The notes under the pieces: model-generated
Told to the model about the DNA's origin: nothing
Database searches by the model: none
Seen by the model: the letters and a program-made list of their open reading frames with translations, nothing else
Part shown: positions 22,968 through 33,330 of the stretch, piece by piece
Layout: each line of letters begins with the position of its first letter
Numbering within the stretch: position 1 is the stretch's first letter
Position numbers and translations under genes: made by a program
Assembly: GCA_036250195.1 (NCBI GenBank)
Contig: JAVHZZ010000006.1
Location: 156,600,224-156,664,223 of the forward strand
DNA: 64,000 nucleotides
DNA from: Mixophyes australis
Taxonomy: Eukaryota > Chordata > Amphibia > Anura > Limnodynastidae
Reading direction: 5' to 3'

Positions 22968-23021
22968 AAATAAATCCCATGTGAGGCAGCAGTACCTAAA
23001 GCGCCAGAAAAAGGGGGACCC

Positions 23022-23680
23022 ATGGTTCGTTGCGATAACACGGCACTGATGGCAGGGGTTAGAGCTAGCATTCGAGATAAGATAAAAAAGGGTTACTTTG
23101 TAAATATGTTTGAACTCACTGTAACTTCTAAAAAGGAGCTGGAGGTGGCCTGCGGTAAAGGAGGCATAGGGGAGGAAGCTTACAAGACGTTCCCCGTCTG
23201 GCTAGCAGGGTATTGTGTTTTTGCTGCCTGCTATATTAAAACTAGACCGAAGGCCCAGATAGACGTATGGAAATATAAACAAAATTTACCTTATAAAACG
23301 AAATTTACGTGGCCGATAGACCAGGGATATGGCGAGTTTATGATGAGGAGTTTAGACAGAATGTTAGTGGACAGGTGGATATGCCCTTAGGTTGCAGGGA
23401 TGTGGAGATTTGGATGAAACTTAACTGGGCTAATCTCATTTTGGGTCAAAAAGGTGTTACCAATAGGTTTCTTCAGTCGGGGAGACGTAGTGCTTCATAA
23501 TACACCAAGAACAGATGTTTCGCGTTTAATAATTCGTCCTGCAGAAGGTGGGATTCCTGTAGGTACAGTGAGGGGGCAATTATGCACCTACTGCCATGGT
23601 CTACACCCAGCCAAGGAGTGTCCAAGTTATGTCCCTGGACTCGGCAGGGGTCGCGGTAGTGAGCGAAGTCCGGATTAGAG
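23022..23680 (+). pseudogene. Ngaro copy B gag core and zinc knuckle
   Basis: The first frame (23,022-23,390) carries MVRCDNTALMAGVRASIRDK, FVNMFELTVTSKKELEVACG and WLAGYCVFAACYIKTRPKAQ, all with counterparts in copy A. It continues into KTKFTWPIDQGYGEFM. After two frameshifts, CTYCHGLHPAKECPSY near 23,583-23,630 forms a CX2CX3HX4C knuckle, a plausible nucleic-acid-binding tail for a gag protein. The breaks at about 23,390 and 23,460 make the frame non-functional. Confidence 0.8.
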
Positions 23681-24600
23681 CTCAATCGCCTATTAATCTC
23701 CCGGTGTTGGAAAAATGGCTCAGCCTTTTTCCTCAGGCGTCCCAGGCTGCTTTTCTACTTGCGGGTTTTCGATCAGGTTTTAGTCTTCCCATTGTTTCGG
23801 TGGTGTCAGCCAGGGCTACCAGGAATTTACAATCGGCTTATTTGTATCCAGATGTACTGATCGAGAAAATTTGCGGGGAGATTAGTCTGGGTCGTCCCCT
23901 CCCATTCCAGATTTGGTAATTTCCCCAATAGATATTGTACCCAAGAAAATGCCAGGTAAACTTAGGCTCATTCAACATTTATCACACCCACTAGGCAGCT
24001 CTGTCAACGATGCGATAGATTAGGAAATTAGTACTATACCAATCATTTGAAAAGGCTTTATCTATAGTTAGCAGCTTTGGTAAAGGTGCCCTTATGGCCA
24101 AATTAGACGTAGAATCGGCCTTTCGATTGCTCCCCTTTACATCCAGATTATTTTAAATATATGGACTTTAAGATTGGAAGCGATTATTATTTAGGGTGCT
24201 CTCTGTCATGCGCTTTCTTTGAGTCTTTCAGTTCCTTTTTGCATTGGACAATTCAGGCGGGTACAGGGAACCACGGGATAGCGCATTATTTAGATGATTT
24301 TTTAATTGTGGGTCCCGCCGATTCTAGTCTGTGCGCTGACACCTTGTTTTCAGCCCAAGCCCTTTTCACATTGATGGGGGTGCCCATTGCCCATGATAAA
24401 ACGGAAGGGCCTGCGCCTTGTCTTTCTTTCTTGGGGATAGAAATCAATACAATTGAAGGTTGCTGTAGGCTGCCAAGTGAGAAAATTCATAAATTAGAGA
24501 GCCTCATTTCTATTACTTTGTCCTCCCCTTTTAGTACGTTGCATCAGATTCAATCTTTATACCCATGGGTAGGATTTTTTGTAGGAAATTGCAGTTAGCT
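23680..24600 (+). pseudogene. Ngaro copy B reverse transcriptase
   Basis: It begins with SPINLPVLEKWLSLFP and YLYPDVLIEKI. The next frame gives IVPKKMPGKLRLIQHLSHPL (finger/motif 1-2 region), then AKLDVESAFRLLP (motif A with its aspartate), SCAFFESFSSFLHWTI (motif B region) and IAHYLDDFLIVGP (motif C, YLDD intact). FLGIEINTIEG and LPSEKIHKLESLI follow. This order and spacing are those of DIRS/Ngaro reverse transcriptases, which copy element RNA into cDNA. At least three frameshifts and one stop interrupt it. The longest clean piece is 24,161-24,598. Confidence 0.85.
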
Positions 24601-24836
24601 ACAAAGGGTAGGAATAGGCCGCATGCATTGATTCAACTATCGCAAGAAATTCGGGAGGATTTAAAAGTTTAGTTAGTTTTTCTGAAGAACTTCAATGGCG
24701 TTAGAATTTGGCCTTCCCCCTGGATATCAGCTAGAGAGATTGGAATTACACATGGATGCTTCAGGGGCGAAGGATTTTGGTGCTTTTTTCCAAGGTGACT
24801 GGTGTGCCGCTACCTGGCCTAATGTGGCCAAGGCTT
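24601..24836 (+). pseudogene. Ngaro copy B RNase H start, truncated by deletion
   Basis: LELHMDASGAKDFGAFFQGD and WCAATWPNVAK are the first strands of the RNase H fold, with the first catalytic aspartate in MDASG. Directly afterwards, at AAGGCTTGATTAGTGGTGTG, the sequence matches copy A at 15,499, which lies past the recombinase. The rest of RNase H and the entire tyrosine recombinase have therefore been deleted here. Confidence 0.75.
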
Positions 24837-25052
24837 GATTAGTGGTGTGCCTCTGGGGTTTGATGGGGTTTTTACCTTCACTTGGGTCGCCGTCCTTTCT
24901 CTCTTTTATGTTTCTTTACCTCTTTTGTGTTGTTTGTCTTTTATACATTTATGCTTGTGGTTCGTTTATTAATAAATCTTGTTTTAGGTTATAGGTTTAG
25001 TGTGTAAGTTTGTTTGCATATGGTTCATACCTGCATTTATATTTTGTCCTAG
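24837..25052 (+). other. Intron-like spacer ending in an acceptor-like AG
   Basis: Matches the copy A spacer at its start (GGTTTTTACCTTCA) and at its end, where TATTTTGTCCTAG mirrors CATTTCTGTCCTAG of copy A just before the hydrolase frame. The middle is diverged and T-rich. Confidence 0.45.
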
Positions 25053-25398
25053 GTTCACACGGCAAGAAGACCCAGGTTTGGGTGCTGGGCCACTCTGTCA
25101 TTTTTTTGGTGCAGCAGCACTAATTAGCGCATGATTGATCTGGTTTCTCTTCTCCTGTGCATGTTAGATGGATTGGGAGGAGAGGTTTGAAGTGGTCCGG
25201 GATATTATTTTTAAGATTGTTAGAGAGTTGGGAGGTATAGCTATTGATCACCCTCTTTTAAGATTTCGGTCCCCTCAGCTATTTAGAGGAGATGGTGTGC
25301 ATTTATCGGAAAAGGGCACTAGGATTTTTGTGGACCAGATTTTTTGGAAGTTGAGAGTTGTTGTTAGGTTCGTTCGTGGCGGGCCGCCTGTTCCTTAA
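25053..25398 (+). pseudogene. SGNH-hydrolase-like frame of Ngaro copy B
   Basis: VWVLGHSVIF near 25,076 is the block I region. An internal deletion removes the GxND block seen in copy A. The open part 25,168-25,398 then gives MDWEERFEVVRDIIFKIVRE, LGGIAIDHPLLRFRSPQLFR and GDGVHLSEKGTRIFVDQIFW. DGVHLS supplies the DxxH pair expected in block V of SGNH hydrolases. Copy A keeps blocks I and III and this copy keeps I and V, so the ancestor probably had all of them. The frame is now broken. Confidence 0.75.
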
Positions 25399-25844
25399 GG
25401 ATGGGCAGCGTTTTAGATAGGAGAGCTTGGCAGTCAGTGGTTAGCATATGGTGCAGGTTTCATCTGTCACTGGTCACTACCCTTCCCTCGATGTCATCAA
25501 ATAGTTGGTCCACCTGTGAAGAGGACGCCTTGGCCCGTATTTTGTCTAAGCATCATAGCTGGCTATAAGGGGTGGGTAGTTCATCCGCTTGGACAGATTG
25601 TTGGCACCAGCCAATAGATAAGGTTTATCCTGGGTTGGTGGAATTATGGTCTTACCTTGCCACTTTTATTGGTTATGTCCTTCCAGCTGACTGCCCTGCT
25701 CTCGTCCGCCACTTTCTTTCTTCATAAGTTAATACATTTTCATATTATTCCAAACTATTTATTTATGTCAAGTTTTTATTGGTTATATAAGGTTATTGAT
25801 ATTAAAATGTTCTAACCGAGGAAAGTTATTGCTATGTATTTTAT
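25399..25844 (+). repeat. Ngaro split direct repeat B1
   Basis: Contains GCTTGGCAGTCAGTGGTTAG and CGATGTCATCAAATAGTTGG, repeated as B2 at about 28,290-28,427, and GGTTTATCCTGGGTTGGTGG shared with copy A at 16,590. Confidence 0.75.
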
Positions 25845-25963
25845 AGTGAGTGAGGCATTTTGAAAGAACGATTATATTAACATGCAAATATATATTACTG
25901 TCTGTAGGGGCTGTTTCCTCTAGTCCAGCAGCGAGTTTCCTCCCCGCCTCCCTATTTGGTAGC
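25845..25963 (+). repeat. Ngaro split direct repeat A2
   Basis: Repeats the A1 core (ATATATTACTGTCTGTAGGG and GCTGTTTCCTC). It ends at TTGGTAGC, the left target duplication of the hAT insertion. Confidence 0.75.
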
Positions 25964-26795
25964 CAGGGCCGGACTGGGACTAAAAATCAGCCCTGGCATT
26001 TAAAGTCCACAGGCCCACCTCAGTTCCAGCAGGAAAGAAACTGAGGTGGGCCTGTGCAGTGGCACCGAAAAAGGCGTGACCACATTGTGTTGTGGGTGTG
26101 GCCAACATGGGGCAATGATACATACATTAAAATAAAACATTACATTTATCACGCCATCCCCCGAGGCACATTATGACACCCCCTGCCCATTGTACTTATC
26201 TATGCGTCTGGGGCTGCTGACATCCATCAGGGTGGGAACTTCCTGTAGAGTGAGCAGGGAAGCTCTTAGTCTCACGAGATTACCAAATCTTGTGAGACTT
26301 AGAGCTCCTCGGCTTGCTCTGCAGGCTGTGTCCTATCCAGAGACTTGGAGCAGCTATCCGCTCCCTCCTGCTAACCAGAGCTGGAATAACGCTTGGGGGG
26401 CCTGGGGTATTTAAGACAGGGAGCCCCTATTATGTATCATGGCTATCATTTTAGACAAATGTTAGACAAATACACAGGCAATACTGTGTGCAATTCTGTT
26501 AGTTGCACGCAGCTCTGCCTTCACAAGCAGTACAGTGTGAAGCGGGACATACCTCCCAACTGTCCTTGTAGTCAGACCAAATCTCACTAAACGAGACAGT
26601 CACCAAAATTCGGGACTTCCCCACCAGATTCAGGACAGTTGGCAGACTGTCCTGCTCTCTCCTACCTGTCTTGTTACTTTCACCTGTGGCTCCTGGTGTC
26701 TTTAGTTCAGTTGCTGCTTGTCTGGATACTGGATTCCTATTTCCTATTTGGAAAAAAATGGGTACATGTAATTTAGAGAATTCCAACCAGCCCTG

Positions 26796-26984
26796 GGGGT
26801 AAATGTATTAACCTCCGGTTTCTTCAACTCCCGCGAGTTCAGCGTCTTCGGCGCTTAAATTTAAAGCGACGCTGCCTTGTAAAGGGAGACTTCCCCTTTA
26901 CAAGGCAGCGCCGCTTTAAATTTAAGCGCCGAAGACGCCGAACTCGTGGGAGTTGAAGAAACCGGAGGTTAATACATTTACCCC
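26796..26984. mobile_element. Palindromic MITE, 189 bp, CTG target duplication
   Basis: Almost the whole length is one inverted repeat: GGGGTAAATGTATTAACCTC at the left is mirrored by the end CATTTACCCC, with arms running through GCGTCTTCGGCGCTTAAATT. It is flanked by CTG on both sides. The length and target duplication are identical to the MITE at 60,027-60,215. A 3-bp CWG/TWA duplication is typical of PIF/Harbinger elements. Confidence 0.92.
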
Positions 26985-27464
26985 CTGGTGTTTAATCAAT
27001 ACAACCCATGTTTTATAATTAGGCCTCCCTCCAGCCCTAACATTAAAATACTAGTATTCACATTTAATATAAATAGCTGCTGCTGCTGCTAAATACACCT
27101 ATTTCCCTCCCTCCAAACAACCCCAGCAATAAATGAAATAGCATTTACGTTTAATAAATATACCTATTTCCCGCAGCCATCACTGCCATTAAATAATTCA
27201 TATTCACATTTTTTTCCCAAACAGCCCCACTTTTAATTAATAGCCCCCAAACCACCCCAGCATTGAATTAAAGGTCCAATCACCCTATCTTAAATTGCTA
27301 GGCCCTAATATAAAATTAACCCACATCATCCCACAAATAAAATAGAACAAATTAAATAATTAGCCCCCACCTAAACTCCACCATTAAATTAATAGCCTAA
27401 CTCCCACATTATATTAACATTCTCCCCCTTCCCTCATGCCTGAGTACATACTCCCAATTGATAT

Positions 27465-27690
27465 TATGCCACACAGTAGTGCCCCAAAATCATATTATAC
27501 CACACAGTAGTGCCCCAAAATCATATTTTACCACACAGTAGTGCCCCAAAATCATATTTTACCACCACAAGTGCCCTAAAATCATATTTTACCACACAGT
27601 ACTACCCCAAAATCATATTATGCCACAATAGTGCCCCCAGTTGATATTATGCCACAATAGTGCCCCCAATTGAAATTATGCCACACTGTA
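27465..27690. repeat. Minisatellite, ~37-bp unit
   Basis: Repeats of CACACAGTAGTGCCCCAAAA followed by TCATATTWTAC, about six or seven copies with variants. It lies inside hAT copy 1. A short version (CCACATAGTGCCCCCAATGTTATG) occurs at the matching place of copy 3, near 46,983-47,030. Confidence 0.85.
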
Positions 27691-27718
27691 GTGGCCCAAA
27701 TCACATTATCCTGTTTTT

Positions 27719-28060
27719 TGTGTGGCACCTTTTCTCTCCCCCCCCCCCCCGTTATTGTGTGGCACCTTTTCTCTTCCCCCCCCCCGTTATTGTGTTGCAC
27801 CTTTTCTCTTCTCCCCCCCCCCCTGTTATTGTGTGGCACCTTTTCTCTGGTTCCCCCCCCCTGTTATTGTGTGGCACCTTTTCTTTTCTCCCCCCCCCTG
27901 TTATTGTGTGGCCCCTTTTCTCTTCTCCCCCCCTGTTATTGTGTGGCACCTTTTCTCGTCTCCCCCCCCCCCCACCGTTTTTTGTGTGGCACCTTTTCTT
28001 TTCTCCCCCCTGTTTTTTGCGTGTGGCACCATTTCTCTTCTCCACCCCCCCATTTTGTTT
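27719..28060. repeat. C-rich minisatellite, ~38-bp unit, about nine copies
   Basis: Units of TGTTATTGTGTGGCACCTTTT followed by CTCTTCT and a C8-C12 run. The C-runs vary in length between units. Long open frames occur on both strands across the array and are repeat artefacts. Confidence 0.92.
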
Positions 28061-28254
28061 ACGTACCTTCTCCGCTTCTTCTCTGTTTCTGTCTCCTGCC
28101 CGCTCTTCGTCAGCTGCCTTCCAGGACCTGTATTGATCACATGTGCGGTGCGCAGCACATGTGACCAGGAAGTGTCGGTGCACTGACCGTCCAGTGCACT
28201 GACTGCTCAAACCGGCCCATCTGCCAGAAGTGCCAGATGGCCAGTCCGGCCCTG

Positions 28255-28427
28255 ATGGTAGCGGTTTCTGGGGTGTTTATGGTACTTTATAGGTATCATA
28301 GCTTGGTTTTAGTTAGGAGGGCTTGGCAGTCAGTGGTTAGCATATGGTGCGGGTTTCATCTGTCACTGGTCACTACCCCCCCCCCACGATGTCATCAAAT
28401 AGTTTGTCCACCTGTAAGGAGGACGTA
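28255..28427 (+). repeat. Ngaro split direct repeat B2 (interrupted)
   Basis: After the hAT right target duplication, AGTCAGTGGTTAGCATATGG and CATCTGTCACTGGTCACTAC repeat B1, as far as TCCACCTGTAAGGAGGACG, where the foldback element begins. Confidence 0.75.
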
Positions 28428-30356
28428 AATGTATCAAGGTCTGATTTTTTAAAGATTTTAAAATCGCGTCAAATGGCCGGTGATAATCCACGATTGTAGT
28501 CCTCAAGTCGCCAGATGTATTAAACTGAGATTTTTACTCTGATCTTAAAAATCGCTGGTCATCTCTGGCAATCTGTAGCGATGTCAAACACTCCCGTGTT
28601 TAGCTAACTCTCCTGTGTTGTCCTCATCTAGCTGCGTGATTACTGCACAAATCACTGTTACACTGCCCATGTCTAATTAGCCGGAGGACCGGCGGCTGTT
28701 AAAAGTGTAAAAAACAGATACAAGTAAAAAAAAAAAAAAAAAAAAAGTGTGAGCCTGAGCACTATTAACCCTACTGCTGCCAGCCTACTGCTGGTTGTGT
28801 GAAAATCAGGGAAAAATTTGCGTGGTTCCCCCCGATTTTCACATAACAAGCACTAGGCAAAGCAGCCATGGTGGGTGGCACTATAGCAGAGGGACACGCG
28901 GCAGGGGTCCCCCTGCCATAATGACAACCAACCCCAGGCTGCTCAGCGCTGGGCTGGATTCCCTATGGAGTGGTGTCCGCTGAAAAAAACAAGTGGGCCC
29001 TCCTCTAGGGACACCCAGCCCAGTGCTGAAAGCACTAGGGCTGTTCCTACACCCCTGGGTGGTGGGTGTAGTTTAATAACGGTGAAAATTAAGATAAAAA
29101 AACAAACAGGTGCCATTTTGTTTTGTGGAACTACAAGTCCCAGCCATCCTGGGCTGCCATAAACAATGTGGGCTTGCTGATGCTTGTATAACTACAAGCA
29201 CCAGCATACCCATGGCAGCCAGGGCATGCTGGCACTTGGAGAACCACAAGTGCCAACATGCCCTGACACCCAGGGCTGGCTGAGACCTGTAGTTCCACAA
29301 AACCAAATGTTAAATAAACCACAACTCTCTGTTATTAGCCACAACATTTTAATAGAAATAATAAAACCCCAATAAATACAATACACACCCTGATTCATAC
29401 CACATAAATTTATTAAAAATAAGAAAACCCCAAAATACTCACCAATCTGAATTCTTCTTTCGTCAGCAGCTTTTATTCCAAAAATACTTGAAAACTATGT
29501 CCAAATAAATTTGTAATTCCAAAGTCCCTGCTTGTAAAGTCCATAAATACATTTGTATTCCAAAAGTCCATGCTTTATTTTTATTATTTTATAAAAAAAA
29601 AATATATTATTATTATTATTTATTATTATTTTTATTAAAATGTTGTGGTTAAAAACAGGGAGTTGTGGTTTATTTAACAGTTGGTTTTGTGGAACTACAG
29701 GTCTCAGCCACCCTTGTGTGTCAGGGCAAGTGCCAGCATGCCCTGGCTGCCATGAGTATGCTGGTGCTTGTAGTTATACAAGCATCAGCATATCCACATT
29801 GTTTATGGTAACCCAGGCTGGCTGGGACTTGTAGTTCCACAAATCAAAATGGCGTATGCTTGTTTTTTTTTTTACTTAATTTTTGCCGTTTTTTCCTTAC
29901 ACCCACCGCCCAGGGGTGTAGGAAGAGCCCTAGTGCCATCAGCACTGGGCTGGGTGTCCCTAGAGGGGGGACCAGCTTGTTTATTTCGGCAGACCCCACT
30001 CCCTAGGGAATCCATCCCAGCGCTGAACAGCCTGGGGTTGGTTGTCATTATGCCAGGGGTACCCCTGCCGCGTGTCCCCCTGATATAGTGCCACCCACCC
30101 CAGGCTGGTTTGAATAGAGCTGTTTATGTTAAAATCGGGGGGACCGCACGCAAATTTTCCTCGATTTTCAAGTAACCAGCAGCAGACTGGCAGCACTAGG
30201 GTTAATAGTGGTCGGACGGAGGGAACCCCATGCTTTTTTTTTATTTTTTTACTTTTATCTATTCTTAAACATTTGACAGCCGCCGGACCTCCGGTTCTAT
30301 AGGCAGGGCAGTGTAACAGTGATGTGTTTACTAATTGACCTTAGTCTCTTTCTCTC

Positions 30357-30393
<37 letters not shown>

Positions 30394-30706
30394 TAGGGAA
30401 TTTAGACTGTAAGCTCCAATGAGGCAGGAACTGATGTGAATGAGTTCACTGTACAGAGCTGCAGAATCAGTGGTGCTATATAAATAAATGGTGATGATGA
30501 TGATAATCATGCTGCTAGGAAGCAGCGTGTTGTATCTGGCAATTCTTAAAGCAAACTCAGGAGAATTTGCTTAATCGCAGCTTCATACATTTGAGACTTG
30601 TATATCTAGAGTGGCAAACAGTCGGGACTTTCATCTCTATCGATTTTGTAAATAGCGATTTTGACAGAACCACAACTCTGGTGATTTCACATGAAATCAT
30701 ACATTA
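28428..30706. mobile_element. Large foldback (inverted-repeat) element
   Basis: Two arms of at least 700 bp face each other: about 28,640-29,355 and the reverse complement 29,634-30,335, continuing less clearly to the outer ends. Paired blocks include TGTTACACTGCCC with GGGCAGTGTAACA, CCGGAGGACCGGCGGCTGTT with ACAGCCGCCGGACCTCCGG, and the GGAACTACAAGTCCCAGCC region. The 280-bp centre is AT-rich. An L2 tail sits in the right arm. I found no coding capacity; the outer limits are approximate and no target duplication was found. Confidence 0.8.
30336..30508 (+). mobile_element. L2-type LINE 3' end inside the foldback arm
   Basis: A TG-dinucleotide run (about 30,360-30,388) is followed by TTTAGACTGTAAGCTCCAAT, GAGGCAGGAACTGATGTGAA, GTACAGAGCTGCAG and GCTATATAAATAAATGGTGATGATGATG. 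This is the standard L2 tail. It breaks the pairing of the right arm with the left. Confidence 0.8.
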
Positions 30707-30914
30707 GCTGAGGTCAAGCGCACACACAATTATCAGATTCAAGCTCTAGGCATCTCTTATGTATGTGTTTTGTAGCCATATCACTTGCACCAGTTACAGG
30801 GCAGATGTAAGTGCTGACTGATAGTAATGACTGACACGTATGCATGCCAGTGTTTGCAAGTAATGCGAAATGCATTTTATGTACAGTATGCAATCATCCC
30901 AATTTCTGTATTTC

Positions 30915-30948
<34 letters not shown>

Positions 30949-31130
30949 GTGTATATATATACACACATTTAATATCACAAAACAAGATATAAATATGGCG
31001 CTTATAGCATAAATCAGTATGCAAATTATAGTCCAACATAAAAAGTCTATATTCTTCTCAAATGTACACTCCCCATGTACAGGTGGCCGCCAATCCTCCT
31101 TACGCCAAGCGGTGTAGCATGGAAATACCT
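30707..31130. other. Unassigned, with AT microsatellite
   Basis: An alternating TA/TG run spans about 30,916-30,966. Nothing else is recognisable. Confidence 0.5.
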
Positions 31131-31801
31131 GTAAAGAAAAGATGGAGGAGGAGGCGCACAATAGTGTAGTACAATAATATAAATGGAATCATACATGAAT
31201 CCAAAGTGGGACTTTAGCACCGGTGAATAAGGAAACCAGGGACCATAATGCAACACCCAAGTGAGCCAATGGGAGTAAAACAGGGATATAATGGATAATA
31301 GGCCCCTCAGCATATACTATGGGTCACCCAATCCAAATCTGTATAGGTGTATGCGCACCAGGTGCTTGGACTGGGCGGATATTTACATTCAAACCAGCGG
31401 AATACACGAGCTGACAGTGTGGCGACTGCAGACACCAGAGACCCGTCGCTGTAACCAGCAGAACTGTGACTAAGGAAGCAACGTGTTTTATGGATCTCTG
31501 CCATATGGTCTGATAATGAAGAGAATGTGACCTGATCGTGTTGCTGTATGGAATATTACTGCAGATAAGCGGAAAAGCTTTTATTTCTGGTACGCATACA
31601 CCTATACAGATTTGGATTGGGTGACCCATAATATATGCTGAGGGGCCTATTATCCATTATATCCCTGTTTTACTCCCATTGGCTCACTTGGGTGTTGCAT
31701 TTTGGTCCCTGGCTTCCTTATTCACCGGTGGATTCATGTATGATTCCATTTATATTATTGTACTACACTATTGTGCGCCTCCTCCTCCATCTTTTCTTTA
31801 C
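31131..31801. repeat. Inverted repeat with ~215-bp near-identical arms
   Basis: 31,131-31,355 pairs with 31,593-31,801: GTAAAGAAAAGATGGAGGAG mirrors the right end, and TCTGTATAGGTGTATGCG mirrors CGCATACACCTATACAGA. The main difference is about 15 bp present only in the left arm (AAAGTGGGACTTTAGC). The spacer is 237 bp. Frames in the arms appear twice, on opposite strands, and are not genes. Confidence 0.93.
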
Positions 31802-32156
31802 ATATATACACACATATATATATATATATATATATACAAGTTAACCCGTGCATGATACTTCTCAGGGGAAGAGCGTTACTTCCCGATGCAAGCGCCCTTT
31901 TTTAACGTGGTTTTGTCCACATGTCACAACTTCATCATTTTTCTCCATCACCTCATCCTTCATCTTCATCGCCACATCCTTCATCAAGCTACTTAAGGTG
32001 TTAAAAACTCCCCACTGTCACCCCGGGCAACCACCAACCACTCCCAACTGTCACTTCTCCTTCAAGAAATATATAGGTCAGTTTATAACTCTGCCCAGCA
32101 GGTGGCACTGCAGCTTGGTTTTTTTTTCCACACACGCCTCTAGGCATTTATATAGT

Positions 32157-32206
<50 letters not shown>

Positions 32207-32480
32207 ATGCACGTCTAGTTGCTATCCAATAACGATTGTTGATTGCCGTAATGGGGTTCCAAAGCACAATGTGATTTAATTGCCAAAAGTAGCAGAATAA
32301 CAAATCAGAATATAATAAGTACAGACGTTATTTATCGCAGGCGCCCTGGATCCAGTGTACAGTCATTCAGGTCTGAAGGCTGTGGTCAAGTAGACTGGGT
32401 CCAGAGCCCCCGCTTATATACAGTCAGTGAATACAGTAAAACAAGGCAGATGCTGTGGCTTTTTTCTATAGGTCCAACTT
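31802..32480. other. Unassigned, with (TA)n runs
   Basis: Simple TA runs lie at about 31,814-31,837 and 32,159-32,202. The sequence between contains ACCCGTGCATGATACTTCTC and ends GGCATTTATATAGTAGATAT, possibly an unclassified interspersed repeat. No gene seen. Confidence 0.4.
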
Positions 32481-32649
32481 AGAGACCTTGGCACTCAATA
32501 TGACATCAGGGTCATGTGATCGCAGCGGTCACATGGTACACAGTGAAGGCGGGCTGCTGGAATTCTAAAGTAGTCGGTGCAGGAGCTCCATTATTTCTTT
32601 CTGTTCCTGTCATCATTCGTGTGGAAAAAGGTAAGAAGAAGGGTACTTG

Positions 32650-33330
32650 GAAACTGCAGGGGGGGGGGCATGTGTGATAGAAACTGCAGGGCATAGGGGG
32701 AGCATGTGTGATAGAAGCTGCAGGGCATAGGGGGGCATGTGTGATAGAAGCTGCAGGGCACAGGGGGGGCATGTGTGATGCAAGCTGCAGGGCACAGGGG
32801 GGCATGTGTGATAGAAGCTGCAGGGTACAGGGAGGATGTGTGATGGAAGCTGCAGGGCACAGGGGGGGATGTGTGATAGAAGCTGCAGGGCATAGGGGGG
32901 CATGTGTGATAGAAGCTGCAGGGCACAGGCGGGGCATGTGTGATGGAAGCTGCAGGGCACAGGGGGGGCATGTGTGATGGAAGCTGTAGGGGGGGCATGT
33001 GTGATGGAAGTTGCAGGGGGGGCATGTGTGATGGAAGCTGCAGGGGGGGCATGTGTGATGGAAGCTGCAGGGCACAAGGGGGGCATGTGTGATGGAAGCT
33101 GCAGGGCATAGGGGGGCATGTGTGATAGAAGCTGCAGGGCATGGGGGTGCATGTGGTGATAGAAGCTGCAGAACATAGGGGGGGCATGTGTGATGGAAAC
33201 TGCAGGGCACAGGGGGGGCATGTGTGATGGAAGCTGCAGGGCATATGGGGGGCACGTGTGGCTAAAGGTGCTGGGCAGAGAGGGGGCATGTGTGAAAGTG
33301 CTGGGCAGAGGGGGGCATGTGAGTTAGAAG
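32650..33330. repeat. G-rich minisatellite, ~30-bp unit, more than 20 copies
   Basis: Repeats of GGGGGGCATGTGTGATGGAA followed by GCTGCAGGGCACA. G-runs of five to nine occur in nearly every unit. Three long minus-strand frames (up to 271 codons) span it, all encoding HTCPPCALQLPS-like repeats; they exist because the unit has no stops in those frames. Confidence 0.95.

Larger units (their letters stand above)
25964..28254. mobile_element. Non-autonomous hAT element, copy 1, 2,291 bp
   Basis: Perfect 14-bp terminal inverted repeats CAGGGCCGGACTGG/CCAGTCCGGCCCTG are flanked by an 8-bp target duplication with one mismatch (TTGGTAGC at 25,956-25,963; ATGGTAGC at 28,255-28,262). No transposase is encoded. 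The interior holds a 189-bp palindromic MITE, AT-rich sequence with repeated ACATTTAATAAATA-type segments and two tandem arrays. Copies of the same family lie at 45,050-48,021 and, inverted, at about 32,480-34,808. Confidence 0.95.
21951..28437 (+). mobile_element. Ngaro-type retrotransposon, copy B, with split direct repeats
   Basis: ATAGTGAGTG at 21,951 begins a repeat (A1) whose sequence recurs at 25,845-25,955 (A2): ATATATTACTGTCTGTAGGG and GCTGTTTCCTC...CCAGCAGCGAGTTT are shared. Between them, 25,399-25,844 (B1) recurs at about 28,255-28,427 (B2): GCTTGGCAGTCAGTGGTTAG and CATATGGTGC...CATCTGTCACTGGTCACTAC. The A1...B1-A2-B2 order is the split direct repeat arrangement of Ngaro elements. 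Gag, RT, an RNase H start and an SGNH frame lie between. The tyrosine recombinase is deleted. A hAT element (25,964-28,254) lies within the A2-B2 end, and a foldback element cuts B2 at about 28,428. Confidence 0.85.

Noticed and set aside
27660..28210. Several 150-160-codon frames on both strands
   Set aside because: C-rich minisatellite within a non-autonomous hAT element; open in many frames simultaneously.
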